From: Halichoerus grypus
Taxonomy: Eukaryota > Chordata > Mammalia > Carnivora > Phocidae
Length of the DNA stretch: 64,000 nt
Assembly: GCF_964656455.1 (NCBI RefSeq)
Contig: NC_135715.1
Span: 80,578,414 to 80,642,413 of the forward strand
Direction of reading: 5' to 3'
Each line of letters starts with the position of its first letter. Within the stretch, counting starts at the first letter, position 1. Made by a program: the position numbers and the translations under genes. Positions 10,177-23,522 of this stretch are shown piece after piece. The notes beneath the pieces were generated by a model that worked only from the letters and a program-made list of their open reading frames with translations, searched no databases and had not been told where the DNA came from.

Positions 10177-12995
10177 CAGGCCCGGCTATTTTAGCCGAAG
10201 CACGAATTCTCTAAAGAGTTGTTCCCTTGAGTTAGGTGGTTGGCTTTAGGCCTGCAGGCACACCCGGGGCAAGGGTCCTAGCATCAGAAACAAGAGGTGA
10301 GTTGAGAGCTCCCTTCCACACCGGCCTGTTTCTCACTCCCTTTCACGTGTGGGACCCTTTCCCGGTCTCCCATACAGGAGCACTGTAAAATTCCTCCGTC
10401 TTCAGGAACGGCAATGTTAGATAAAGGGCAGTAACTATACACCATGGATTCTTGGCCTTAGTAGCCTGGTAGGCGAATGAGCTGCAGCTGGGATTCTTTA
10501 CAGGCTTGTTCCTTCCAAGTCCGTGTTGAGCCCGGAGCATTCCAAGCACACATGGAGCACTAGTGTTAGCTTCAGGTAGCAAGAGCTGAGTCCAGAGATG
10601 CCTTCTGGCCGGAACTGTTTCCGCCTCGGTTTCACGTATGGAACCCGTTCCCCAGGCTCTCACCCACGGTACCCTGTATACTGCTTCCTCCGTCTAGAGG
10701 TCGACGGTAACGGAAGCACGATTTCTCTACACTGTTGTTTCTTTGAGTTAGAACGCTAGTGATGAGGCTTCCATGCAAAAGTGGGGCCGCAGTGCTAGCA
10801 TGACGAAACACACGGGGAGTCGTGTTCTGCCTTCTGCTGGGGCCTGAGTCTCACTCGCAAAAAGCTTTGGACTCCCTTGCAGTGCTCTCATGCACGCACA
10901 CGACAAAATGCTTCCCCCCTCAGCAGCGGCTGTTTTAGCTGAAGCATGGATTCTCCACCGAGTTTTGCCTTCGAGTTAGGCGGTTTTCATTAAGCCTGCC
11001 TGCACACACAGCCGGGGCAACGGTACTCGCCCCATAACCATGGTGTGAGTTGAGAGCTGCCTTCTCTCCGGCCTGTCTCTCCCTCGATTTTACGAACTGG
11101 AACCCGTCCCCAGGCTCTCACCCACAGTACACCCTAAACTGCTATCTCCCACACAGAGGTCGACGGTCGCTAAAGCACGGTTTCTCTTCAGTGTTGTTTC
11201 TCCGAGTTAGAACGCTTGCTCTTAGACTTCCCTGCAAAAGTGGGGCCGCAGTGCTAGCTTCAGGAAACAAGTGGGGAGTCGTGTTCTGCCTTCTGCCGGG
11301 GCCTGAGTCCCACACGGGAAATGGTTCTGCACTCACTTGCAGTGCGCTCCCGCATGCACACAGCAAAATGCGTCCACCCTCGGGCATGGCTACTTTAGCC
11401 GAAGCAGGAATTCTCTACAGAGTTGTTCCTTTGAGTTCGGTGGTTGGCTTTAGGCCTGCAGGCACACCCGGGGCAAGGGTACTAGCCTCATAAACAAGAG
11501 GTGAGTTGAGAGCTGCCTTCCGCTCCGGCCTGTTTCTCACTCCATTTCACGTATGGGACCCTTTCCCCGGGCTCTCATACACGAGCACTGTCAAATTCCT
11601 CTGGCTTCAGGAACGGCAATGTTAACTAAAGCGCAGTAACTCTATAGCATTGATTCTTGGTGTTAGTAGCCTGGTAAGTAGGCATCCAGGCACACAGGGT
11701 ACAGCAGTGCTAATCTCCTAAAACAAGAGGGGAGTCGACAGCAGCCTTCCTTACAGGCCTGCTTCTCACTCCGAGTTACGTTTAGGTTCCACTTCTCATG
11801 CTTTCCCGAAAACACACAATCGAGGAAGTGCACGCTCAGGAAGGGCGATCTTTGCTGACGCACGGGTTCTCTACAGTTTTGTTCCTTTGCGTTGGGTGGA
11901 TGGCCCTTAGGACTCCACGCACACACGGGAGAGCCGGTCTAGTTTCCCGAAACAAGAGTTGAGTCGATAGGTGCCTTCTGCCCATGCTTATTTCTCCCTC
12001 GGAATTCTGCTGGGACTCATTCCCCAGGTTTGCACTCAAGCAGAGTTGAACATGCTGCCACCCTGTGGAGAGGCGAATGAGCTGAAGCTGGGATTCTTGA
12101 CCGGCTTCTTTCTGCCAAATCAGTGTGGAGCACTTAGCATTCCTATGCACACATGGGGCAGTAGTGGTAGCTTCAGGTAACAGGAGCTGAGCCGAGAGGT
12201 GCCTTCTGGGCCGGACTTCTTCTCCCTCGGTTTCACGTAAGGAACCCGTTCCCCAGGCTCTCACCCACGGTAGCCTGGAAACTGCTTCCTCCCTCAGAGA
12301 CGTGGATGGCAGCTAAAGCACGATTTCTCTACCGTGTTGTTTCTTCGAGTTAGAACGCTAGCGATTAGACTTCCATGCAAAAGTGGGGCCGCAGAGCTAA
12401 CTTCATGAAACAAGTGGGGAGGCGTGTCCTCCCTTCTCCCGGGGCCTGAGTCTCACACGGAAAATGGTTTGGGACTCCATTGCACTTCTCTCACGCATGC
12501 ACACAGCAAAATGCTTCCAGCCTCAGGAATGCCTATTTTCGCTGAAGCAGGAATTCTCTACAGAGTTGTTCCTTCGACTTAGGTGCTTGGCTTTAGGCCT
12601 GCAGGCACACCCGGGGCAAATGCACTAGCCTCGTAAACAAAAGGTGAGTTGACAGCTGCCTTCTGCACTGGCCTGTCTCTCCCTCGATTTTACCTATGGA
12701 ACCTGTCCCCAGGCTGTCACCCACAGTGCGGCGCGAACTGCTTTCTCACACAGAGAGGTCGACGGTAGCTAAAGCACGCTTTCTCTCCACTGTTGTTTCT
12801 TCGAGTTTGAACGCTAGTGATTAGACTTCCAGGCAAAAGTGGGGCCGCAGTGCGAGCTTCATGAAACAAGTGGGGAGTCGTGTTCTGCTTTCTTCCGGGG
12901 CCTGAGTCTCACACAGGAAATGGTTTGGGACTCAGTTGCAGTGCGCTCACGCTTGCACATAGCAAATGCGTCCACCCTCAGGCATGGCTATTTTA
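10177..12995 (+). repeat. Satellite block 4, long form
   Basis: The block has standard monomer order. It has the GGGTCCTAGCATC variant, a private GCTAGCATGACGAAAC variant near 10795, CGCTCCCGCATGC (near 11346, shared with blocks 1, 11 and 12) and CTGTGGAGAGG (near 12063, shared with blocks 5 and 13). The mixture of variants found in different neighbours points to gene conversion. Confidence 0.92.
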
Positions 12996-13648
12996 TTTAG
13001 TTATTTTTTTTTTTGCTAGAATTTTGTGTTTTTCTTTTCTTTTCTTTTTTTAAATTTTTTTATTGTTATGTTAATCCCCATACATTACATCATTAGTTTT
13101 AGATATAGTGTTCCATGATTCATTGTTTGTGCATAACACCCAGTGCTCCATGCAGAACATGCCCTCCTCAATACCCATCACCAGGCTAACCCATCTTCCC
13201 ACCCCCCTCCCCTCTAGAACCCTCAGTTTGTTTTTCAGAGTCCATCGTCTCTCATCGTTCTACTTGCCCTCCGATTTCCCCCCCTTCATTCTTCCCCTCC
13301 TGCTACATTCTTCTTCTTTTTTTTTCTTTCTTAACATATATTGCATTATTTGTTTCAGAGGTACAGATCCGAGATTCAACAGTCTTGCACAATTCACAGT
13401 GCTTACCAGAACACATAGCCTCCCCAGTGTCCATCACCCAGTCACCCCATCCCTCCCACCCCACCCCCCACTCCAGCAACCCTCAGTTTGTTTCCTGAGA
13501 TTAAGAATTCCTCATATCAGTGAGGTCATATGATACACGTCTTTCTCTGTTGGCCTTATTTCGCTCAGCATAATACCCTCCAGTTCCATCCACGTCGTTG
13601 CAAATGGCAAGATCTCATTCCTTTTGATGGCTGCATAATATTCCATTG

Positions 13649-13686
<38 letters not shown>

Positions 13687-13905
13687 ACATCTTCTTTATC
13701 CATTCATCTGTTGATGGACATCTTGGCTCTTTCCACAGTTTGGCTATTCTGGACATTGCTGCTATAAACATCGGGGTGCACGTACCCTTTCGGGTCCCTA
13801 CTTTTGTATCTTTGGGGTAAATACCCAGGAGGGCAATTGCTGGATCATATGGTAGCTCTATTTTCAACTTTTTGAGGAACCTCCATACTGTTTTCCAGAG
13901 TGGCT
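12996..13905 (-). mobile_element. LINE-1 3' fragment, array copy 5
   Basis: This is an array L1 with a TGTATGTATATA interruption at the start of its (TA)n tract (13649-13684), which shifts the ORF2 frame. It has the ACATAGCCTCCCC variant (near 13413), also found in copies 6, 8 and 13. Confidence 0.93.
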
Positions 13906-16725
13906 CAGGCCCGGCTATTTTAGTCGAAGCACGAATTCTCTAAAGAGTTGTTCCCTTGAGTTAGGTGGTTGGCTTTAGGCCTGCAGGCACACCCGGGGCA
14001 AGGGTCCTAGCATCAGAAACAAGAGGTGAGTTGAGAGCTCCCTTCCACACCGGCCTGTTTCTCACTCCCTTTCACGTGTGGGACCCTTTCCCGGTCTCCC
14101 ATACAGGAGCACTGTAAAATTCCTCCGTCTTCAGGAACGGCGATGTTAGATAAAGGGCAGTAACTATACACCATGGATTCTTGGCCTTAGTAGCCTGGTA
14201 GGCGAATGAGCTGCAGCTGGGATTCTTTACAGGCTTGTTCCTTCCAAGTCCGTGTTGAGCCCGGAGCATTCCAAGCACACATGGAGCACTAGTGTTAGCT
14301 TCAGGTAGCAAGAGCTGAGTCCAGAGGTGCCTTCTGGCCGGAACTGTTTCCCCCTCGGTTTCACGTATGGAACCCGTTCCCCAGGCTCTCACCCACGGTA
14401 CCCTGTATACTGCTTCCTCCGTCTAGAGGTCGACGGTAACGGAAGCGCGATTTCTCTACACTGTTGTTTCTTTGAGTTAGAACGCTAGTGATGAGGCTTC
14501 CATGCAAAAGTGGGGCCGCAGTGCTAGCTTGAGGAAACACACGGGGAGTCGTGTTCTGCCTTCTGCTGGGGCCTGAGTCTCACTCGCAAAAAGCTTTGGA
14601 CTCCCTTGCAGTGCTCTCATGCACGCACACGACAAAATGCTTCCCCCCTCAGCAGCGGCTGTTTTAGCTGAAGCATGGATTCTCCACTGAGTTTTTCCTT
14701 CGAATTAGGCGGTTTTCATTAAGCCTGCCTGCACACACAGCCGGGGCAACGGTACTCGCCCCATAACCATGGTGTGAGTTGAGAGCTGCCTTCTCTCCGG
14801 CCTGTCTCTCCCTCGATTTTACGAACTGGAACCCGTCCCCAGGCTCTCACCCACAGTACACCCTAAACTGCTTTCTCCCACACAGAGGTCGACGGTCGCT
14901 AAAGCACGGTTTCTCTTCAGTGTTGTTTCTCCGAGTTAGAACGCTTGCTCTTAGACTTCCCTGCAAAAGTGGGGCCGCAGTGCTAGCTTCAGGAAACAAG
15001 TGGGGAGTCGTGTTCTGCCTTCTGCCGGGGCCTGAGTCCCACACGGGAAATGGTTCTGCGCTCACTTGCAGTGCGCTCACGCATGCACACAGCAAAATGC
15101 GTCCACCCTCGGGCATGGCTACTTTAGCCGAAGCAGGAATTCTCTACAGAGTTGTTCCTTTGAGTTCGGTGGTTGGCTTTAGGCCTGCAGGCACACCCGG
15201 GGCAAGGGTACTAGCCTCATAAACAAGAGGTGAGTTGAGAGCTGCCTTCCGCTCCGGCCTGTTTCTCACTCCATTTCACGTATGGGACCCTTTCCCCGGG
15301 CTCTCATACACGAGCACTGTCAAATTCCTCTGGCTTCAGGAACGGCAATGTTAACTAAAGCGCAGTAACTCTATAGCATTGATTCTTGGTGTTAGTAGCC
15401 TGGTAAGTAGGCATCCAGGCACACAGGGTACAGCAGTGCTAATCTCCTAAAACAAGAGGGGAGTCGACAGCAGCCTTCCTTACAGGCCTGCTTCTCACTC
15501 CGAGTTACGTTTAGGTTCCACTTCTCATGCTTTCCCGAAAACACACAATCGAGGAAGTGCACGCTCAGGAAGGGCGATCTTTGCTGACGCACGGGTTCTC
15601 TACAGTTTTGTTCCTTTGCGTTGGGTGGATGGCCCTTAGGACTCCACGCACACACGGGAGAGCCGATCTAGTTTCCCGAAACAAGAGTTGAGTCGATAGG
15701 TGCCTTCTGCCCATGCTTATTTCTCCCTCGGAATTCTGCTGGGACTCATTCCCCAGGTTTGCACTCAAGCAGAGTTGAACATGCTGCCACCCTGTGGAGA
15801 GGCGAATGAGCTGAAGCTGGGATTCTTGACCGGCTTCTTTCTGCCAAATCAGTGTGGAGCACTTAGCATTCCTATGCACACATGGAGCAGTAGTGGTAGC
15901 TTCAGGTAACAGGAGCTGAGCCGAGAGGTGCCTTCTGGGCCGGACTTCTTCTCCCTCGGTTTCACGTAAGGAACCCGTTCCCCAGGCTCTCACCCACGGT
16001 AGCCTGGAAACTGCTTCCTCCCTCAGAGACGTGGATGGCAGCTAAAGCACGATTTCTCTACCGTGTTGTTTCTTCGAGTTAGAACGCTAGCGATTAGACT
16101 TCCATGCAAAAGTGGGGCCGCAGAGCTAACTTCATGAAACAAGTGGGGAGGCGTGTCCTCCCTTCTCCCGGGGCCTGAGTCTCACACGGAAAATGGTTTG
16201 GGACTCCATTGCACTTCTCTCACGCATGCACACAGCAAAATGCTTCCAGCCTCAGGAATGCCTATTTTCGCTGAAGCAGGAATTCTCTACAGAGTTGTTC
16301 CTTCGACTTAGGTGCTTGGCTTTAGGCCTGCAGGCACACCCGGGGCAAATGCACTAGCCTCGTAAACAAAAGGTGAGTTGACAGCTGCCTTCTGCACTGG
16401 CCTGTCTCTCCCTCGATTTTACCTATGGAACCTGTCCCCAGGCTGTCACCCAGTGTGCGGCGTGAACTGCTTTCTCACACAGAGAGGTCGAAGGTAGCTA
16501 AAGCACGCTTTCTCTCCACTGTTGTTTCTTCGAGTTTGAACGCTAGTGATTAGACTTCCAGGCAAAAGTGGGGCCGCAGTGCGAGCTTCATGAAACAAGT
16601 GGGGAGTCGTGTTCTGCTTTCTTCCGGGGCCTGAGTCTCACACAGGAAATGGTTTGGGACTCAGTTGCAGTGCGCTCACGCTTGCACACAGCAAAATGCG
16701 TCCACCCTCAGGCATGGCTATTTTA
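13906..16725 (+). repeat. Satellite block 5, long form
   Basis: The block opens with TTTTAGTCGAAGCACG (private change near 13922). A CAGTGTGCGGCGTG variant near 16451 is shared with block 11. A single change GTCGAAGGTAGC (near 16487) removes one of the recurrent GTCGAC sites. The remainder is as in the long consensus. Confidence 0.92.
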
Positions 16726-17372
16726 TTTATTTATTTATTTTTTTGCTAGAATTATGTGTTTTTCTTTTCTTTTTTTTTTTAATTTTTTTTATTGTTATGT
16801 TAATCCCCATACATTACATCATTAGTTTTAGATATAGTGTTCCATGATTCATTGTTTGTGCATAACACCCAGTGCTCCATGCAGAACGTGCCCTCCTAAA
16901 TACCCATCACCAGGCTAACCCATCTTCCCACCCCCCTCCCCTCTAGAACCCTCAGTTTGTTTTTCAGAGTCCATCGTCTCTCATGGTTCTTCTCCCCCTC
17001 CGATTTCCCCCCTTCATTCTTCCCCTCCTGCTACATTCTTCTTCTTCTTTTTTTCTTTCTTAACATATATTGCATTATTTGTTTCAGAGGTACAGATCCG
17101 AGATTCAACAGTCTTGCACAATTCACAGTGCTTACCAGAACACATAGCCTCCCCAGTGTCCATCACCCAGTCACCCCATCCCTCCCACCCCACCCCCCAC
17201 TCCAGCAACCCTCAGTTTGTTTCCTGAGATTAAGAATTCCTCATATCAGTGAGGTCATATGATACACGTCTTTCTCTGTTTGACTTATTTCGCTCAGCAT
17301 AATACCCTCCACTTCCATCCACGTCGTTGCAAATGGCAAGATCTCATTCCTTTTGATGGCTGCATAATATTC

Positions 17373-17419
<47 letters not shown>

Positions 17420-17638
17420 ACATCTTCTTTATCCTTTCATCTGTTGATGAACATCTTGGCTCTTTCCACAGTTTGGCTATTCTGGACATTGCTGCTATAA
17501 ACATCGGGGTGCACGTACCCTTTCGGGTCCCTACTTTTGTATCTTTGGGGTAAATACCCAGGAGGGCAATTGCTGGATCATATGGTAGCTCTATTTTCAA
17601 CTTTTTCAGGAACCTCCATACTGTTTTCCAGAGTGGCT
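16726..17638 (-). mobile_element. LINE-1 3' fragment, array copy 6
   Basis: The ORF2 remnant stays open across the (TA)n tract (17378-17417), giving 119 codons at 17241-17600 with CSSTDERIKKMW in place of CPSTDEWIKKMW. The same CSSTDER variant and CCTCCACTTCCATCC (near 17305) occur in copies 8 and 9, so these three copies are close relatives although separated by another unit type. Confidence 0.93.
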
Positions 17639-20458
17639 CAGGCCCGGCTATTTTAGCCGAAGCACGAATTCTCTAAAGAGTTGTTCCCTTGAGTTAGGTG
17701 GTTGGCTTTAGGCCTGCAGGCACACCCGGGGCAAGGGTCCTAGCATCAGAAACAAGAGGTGAGTTGAGAGCTCCCTTCCACACCGGCCTGTTTCTCACTC
17801 CCTTTCACGTGTGGGACCCTTTCCCGGTCTCCCATACAGGAGCACTGTAAAATTCCTCCGTCTTCAGGAACGGCAATGTTAGATAAAGGGCAGTAACTAT
17901 ACACCATGGATTCTTGGCCTTAGTAGCCTGGTAGGCGAATGAGCTGCAGCTGGGATTCTTTACAGGCTTGTTCCTTCCAAGTCCGTGTTGAGCCCGGAGC
18001 ATTCCAAGCACACATGGAGCACTAGTGTTAGCTTCAGGTAGCAAGAGCTGAGTCCAGAGGTGCCTTCTGGCCGGAACTGTTTCCGCCTCGGTTTCACGTA
18101 TGGAACCCGTTCCCCAGGCTCTCACCCACGGTACCCTGTATACTGCTTCCTCCGTCTAGAGGTCGACGGTAACGGAAGCACGATTTCTCTACACTGTTGT
18201 TTCTTTGAGTTAGAACGCTAGTGATGAGGCTTCCATGCAAAAGTGGGGCCGCAGTGCTAGCTTGAGGAAACACACGGGGAGTCGTGTTCTGCCTTCTGCT
18301 GGGGCCTGAGTCTCACTCGCAAAAAGCTTTGGACTCCCTTGCAGTGCTCTCATGCACGCACACGACAAAATGCTTCCCCCCTCAGCAGCGGCTGTTTTAG
18401 CTGAAGCATGGATTCTCCACCGAGTTTTGCCTTCGAGTTAGGCGGTTTTCATTAAGCCTGCCTGCACACACAGCCGGGGCAACGGTACTCGCCCCATAAC
18501 CATGGTGTGAGTTGAGAGCTGCCTTCTCTCCGGCCTGTCTCTCCCTCGATTTTACGAACTGGAACCCGTCCCCAGGCTCTCACCCACAGTACACCCTAAA
18601 CTGCTATCTCCCACACAGAGGTCGACGGTCGCTAAAGCACGGTTTCTCTTCAGTGTTGTTTCTCCGAGTTAGAACGCTTGCTCTTAGACTTCCCTGCAAA
18701 AGTGGGGCCGCAGTGCTAGCTTCAGGAAACAAGTGGGGAGTCGTGTTCTGCCTTCTGCCGGGGCCTGAGTCCCACACGGGAAATGGTTCCGCGCTCACTT
18801 GCAGTGCGCTCACGCATGCACACAGCAAAATGCGTCCACCCTCGGGCATGGCTACTTTAGCCGAAGCAGGAATTCTCTACAGAGTTGTTCCTTTGAGTTC
18901 GGTGGTTGGCTTTAGGCCTGCAGGCACACCCGGGGCAAGGGTACTAGCCTCATAAACAAGAGGTGAGTTGAGAGCTGCCTTCCGCTCCGGCCTGTTTCTC
19001 ACTCCATTTCACGTATGGGACCCTTTCCCCGGGCTCTCATACACGAGCACTGTCAAATTCCTCTGGCTTCAGGAACGGCAATGTTAACTAAAGCGCAGTA
19101 ACTCTATAGCATTGATTCTTGGTGTTAGTAGCCTGGTAAGTAGGCATCCAGGCACACAGGGTACAGCAGTGCTAATCTCCTAAAACAAGAGGGGAGTCGA
19201 CAGCAGCCTTCCTTACAGGCCTGCTTCTCACTCCGAGTTACGTTTAGGTTCCACTTCTCATGCTTTCCCGAAAACACACAATCGAGGAAGTGCACGCTCA
19301 GGAAGGGCGATCTTTGCTGACGCACGGGTTCTCTACAGTTTTGTTCCTTTGCGTTGGGTGGATGGCCCTTAGGACTCCACGCACACACGGGAGAGCCGAT
19401 CTAGTTTCCCGAAACAAGAGTTGAGTCGATAGGTGCCTTCTGCCCATGCTTATTTCTCCCTCGGAATTCTGCTGGGACTCATTCCCCAGGTTTGCACTCA
19501 AGCAGAGTTGAACATGCTGCCACCCTGTGGCGAGGCGAATGAGCTGAAGCTGGGATTCTTGACCGGCTTCTTTCTGCCAAATCAGTGTGGAGCACTTAGC
19601 ATTCCTATGCACACATGGAGCAGTAGTGGTAGCTTCAGGTAACAGGAGCTGAGCCGAGAGGTGCCTTCTGGGCCGGACTTCTTCTCCCTCGGTTTCACGT
19701 AAGGAACCCGTTCCCCAGGCTCTCACCCACGGTAGCCTGGAAACTGCTTCCTCCCTCAGAGACGTGGATGGCAGCTAAAGCACGATTTCTCTACCGTGTT
19801 GTTTCTTCGAGTTAGAACGCTAGCGATTAGACTTCCATGCAAAAGTGGGGCCGCAGAGCTAACTTCATGAAACAAGTGGGGAGGCGTGTCCTCCCTTCTC
19901 CCGGGGCCTGAGTCTCACACGGAAAATGGTTTGGGACTCCATTGCACTTCTCTCACGCATGCACACAGCAAAATGCTTCCAGCCTCAGGAATGCCTATTT
20001 TCGCTGAAGCAGGAATTCTCTACAGAGTTGTTCCTTCGACTTAGGTGCTTGGCTTTAGGCCTGCAGGCACACCCGGGGCAAATGCACTAGCCTCGTAAAC
20101 AAAAGGTGAGTTGACAGCTGCCTTCTGCACTGGCCTGTCTCTCCCTCGATTTTACCTATGGAACCTGTCCCCAGGCTGTCACCCACAGTGCGGCGCGAAC
20201 TGCTTTCTCACACAGAGAGGTCGACGGTAGCTAAAGCACGCTTTCTCTCCACTGTTGTTTCTTCGAGTTTGAACGCTAGTGATTAGACTTCCAGGCAAAA
20301 GTGGGGCCGCAGTGCGAGCTTCATGAAACAAGTGGGGAGTCGTGTTCTGCTTTCTTCCGGGGCCTGAGTCTCACACAGGAAATGGTTTGGGACTCAGTTG
20401 CAGTGCGCTCACGCTTGCACACAGCAAAATGCGTCCACCCTCAGGCATGGCTATTTTA
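17639..20458 (+). repeat. Satellite block 6, long form
   Basis: The block is very similar to blocks 8 and 9. All three have GGAAGCACGATTTC (near 18175), CACCGAGTTTTGCC and GATCTAGTTTCCCG (near 19398). It contains one copy of a CTCF-like site (19516-19531). Confidence 0.92.
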
Positions 20459-21105
20459 TTTATTTTTTTTTTTTTTTGCTAGAATTATGGGTTTCTCTTT
20501 TCTTTTTTTTTTAAATTTTTTTATTGTTATGTTAATCCCCATACATTACATCATTAGTTTTAGATATAGTGTTCCATGATTCATTGTTTGTGCATAACAC
20601 CCAGTGCTCCATGCAGAACGTGCCCTCCACAATACCCATCACCAGGCTAACCCATCTTCCCACCCCCCTCCCCTCTAGAACCCTCAGTTTGTTTTTCAGA
20701 GTCCATCGTCTCTCATGGTTCTTCTCCCCCTCCGATTTCCCCCCCTTCATTCTTCCCCTCCTGCTACATTCTTCTTCTTCTTTTTTTCTTTCTTAACATA
20801 TATTGCATTATTTGTTTCAGAGGTACAGATCTGAGATTCAACAGTCTTGCACAATTCACAGTGCTTACCAGAACACATACCCTCCCCAGTGTCCATCACC
20901 CAGTCACCCCATCCCTCCCACCCCACCCCCCACTCCAGCAACCCTCAGTTTGTTTCCTGAGATTAAGAATTCCTCATATCAGTGAGGTCATATGATACAC
21001 GTCTTTCTCTGTTTGACTTATTTCGCTCAGCATAATACCCTCCAGTTCCATCCACGTCGTTGCAAATGGCAAGATCTCATTCCTTTTGATGGCTGCATAA
21101 TATTC

Positions 21106-21162
<57 letters not shown>

Positions 21163-21389
21163 TATACACCACATCTTCTTTATCCATTCATCTGTTGATG
21201 GACATCTTGGCTCTTTCCACAGTTTGGCTATTCTGGACATTGCTGCTATAAACATCGGGGTGCACGTACCCTTTCGGGTCCCTACTTTGGTATCTTTGGG
21301 GTAAATACCCAGGAGGGCAATTGCTGGATCATATGGTAGCTCTATTTTCACCTTTTTGAGGAACCTCCATACTGTTTTCCAGAGTGGCT
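20459..21389 (-). mobile_element. LINE-1 3' fragment, array copy 7
   Basis: This copy has the longest (TA)n tract of the window, a compound tract at 21111-21168 interrupted by TATGTATA and ending TATACACC. The frame stays open for 125 codons (20974-21351) with a long IYIYIHIYIY stretch. The CAGATCTGAGATTC variant (near 20826) and ACTTTGGTATC (near 21285) are shared with copy 10. Confidence 0.93.
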
Positions 21390-22610
21390 CAGGCCCGGCT
21401 ATTTTAGCCGAAGCACGAATTCTCTAAAGAGTTGTTCCCTTGAGTTAGGTGGTTGGCTTTAGGCCTGCAGGCACACCCGGGGCAAGGGTCCTAGCATCAG
21501 AAACAAGAGGTGAGTTGAGAGCTCCCTTCCACACCGGCCTGTTTCTCACTCCCTTTCACGTGTGGGACCCTTTCCCGGTCTCCCATACAGGAGCACTGTA
21601 AAATTCCTCCGTCTTCAGGAACGGCAATGTTAGATAAAGGGCAGTAACTATACACCATGGATTCTTGGCCTTAGTAGCCTGGTAGGCGAATGAGCTGCAG
21701 CTGGGATTCTTTACAGGCTTGTTCCTTCCAAGTCCGTGTTGAGCCCGGAGCATTCCAAGCACACATGGAGCACTAGTGTTAGCTTCAGGTAGCAAGAGCT
21801 GAGTCCAGAGGTGCCTTCTGGCCGGAACTGTTTCCGCCTCGGTTTCACGTATGGAACCCGTTCCCCAGGCTCTCACCCACGGTACCCTGTATACTGCTTC
21901 CTCCGTCTAGAGGTCGACGGTAACGGAAGCGCGATTTCTCTACACTGTTGTTTCTTTGAGTTAGAACGCTAGTGATGAGGCTTCCATGCAAAAGTGGGGC
22001 CGCAGTGCTAGCTTGAGGAAACACACGGGGAGTCGTGTTCTGCCTTCTGCTGGGGCCTGAGTCTCACTCGCAAAAAGCTTTGGACTCCCTTGCAGTGCTC
22101 TCATGCACGCACACGACAAAATGCTTCCCCCCTCAGCAGCGGCTGTTTTAGCTGGAGCATGGATTCTCCACCGAGTTTTTCCTTTGAGTTAGGCGGTTTT
22201 CATTAAGCCTGCCTGCACACACAGCCGGGGCAACGGTACTCGCCCCATAACCGTGGTGTGAGTTGAGAGCTGCCTTCTCTCCGGCCTGTCTCTCCCTCGA
22301 TTTTACGAACTGGAACCCGTCCCCAGGCTGTCACCCACAGTACACCCTAAACTGCTATCTCCCACACAGAGGTCGACGGTAGCTAAAGCACGGTTTCTCT
22401 TCAGTGTTGTTTCTCCGAGTTAGAACGCTTGCTCTTAGACTTCCCGGCAAAAGTGGGGCCGCAGTGTTAGCTTCAGGAAACAAGTGGGGAGTCGTGTTCT
22501 GCTTTCTTCCGGGGCCTGAGTCTCACACAGGAAATGGTTTGGGACTCAGTTGCAGTGCGCTCACGCTTGCACACAGCAAAATGCGTCCACCCTCAGGCAT
22601 GGCTATTTTA
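21390..22610 (+). repeat. Satellite block 7, short form
   Basis: This is the second block lacking seven monomers, with the same fusion tract (22476-22502) and downstream sequence as blocks 2 and 10. It also shares the GCTGGAGCATGG and ATAACCGTGGTG variants with them (near 22151 and 22248). One deletion followed by spread explains this better than three independent events. Confidence 0.92.
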
Positions 22611-23256
22611 TTTATTTATTTATTTTTTTTGCTAGAATTATGTGTTTTTCTTTTCTTTTTTTTTAATTTTTTTATTGTTATGTTAATCCCCATACATTAC
22701 ATCATTAGTTTTAGATATAGTGTTCCATGATTCATTGTTTGTGCATAACACCCAGTGCTCCATGCAGAACGTGCCCTCCTAAATACCCATCACCAGGCTA
22801 ACCCATCTTCCCACCCCCCTCCCCTCTAGAACCCTCAGTTTGTTTTTCAGAGTCCATCGTCTCTCATGGTTCTTCTCCCCCTCCGATTTCCCCCCCTTCA
22901 TTCTTCCCCTCCTGCTACATTCTTCTTCTTCTTTTTTTCTTTCTTAACATATATTGCATTATTTGTTTCAGAGGTACAGATCCGAGATTCAACAGTCTTG
23001 CACAATTCACAGTGCTTACCAGAACACATAGCCTCCCCAGTGTCCATCACCCAGTCACCCCATCCCTCCCACCCCACCCCCCACTCCAGCAACCCTCAGT
23101 TTGTTTCCTGAGATTAAGAATTCCTCATATCAGTGAGGTCATATGATACACGTCTTTCTCTGTTTGACTTATTTCGCTCAGCATAATACCCTCCACTTCC
23201 ATCCACGTCGTTGCAAATGGCAAGATCTCATTCCTTTTGATGGCTGCATAATATTC

Positions 23257-23303
<47 letters not shown>

Positions 23304-23522
23304 ACATCTTCTTTATCCTTTCATCTGTTGATGAACATCTTGGCTCTTTCCACAGTTTGGCTATTCTGGACATTGCTGCTATAAACATCGGGGTGCACGT
23401 ACCCTTTCGGGTCCCTACTTTTGTATCTTTGGGGTAAATACCCAGGAGGGCAATTGCTGGATCATATGGTAGCTCTATTTTCAACTTTTTCAGGAACCTC
23501 CATACTGTTTTCCAGAGTGGCT
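22611..23522 (-). mobile_element. LINE-1 3' fragment, array copy 8
   Basis: This copy is nearly indistinguishable from copy 6, with ACATAGCCTCCCC, CCTCCACTTCC and CSSTDERIKKMW. The open ORF2 remnant is at 23125-23484 and the (TA)n tract at 23262-23301. It lies directly after a short satellite block, whereas copy 6 follows a long one. Confidence 0.93.
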
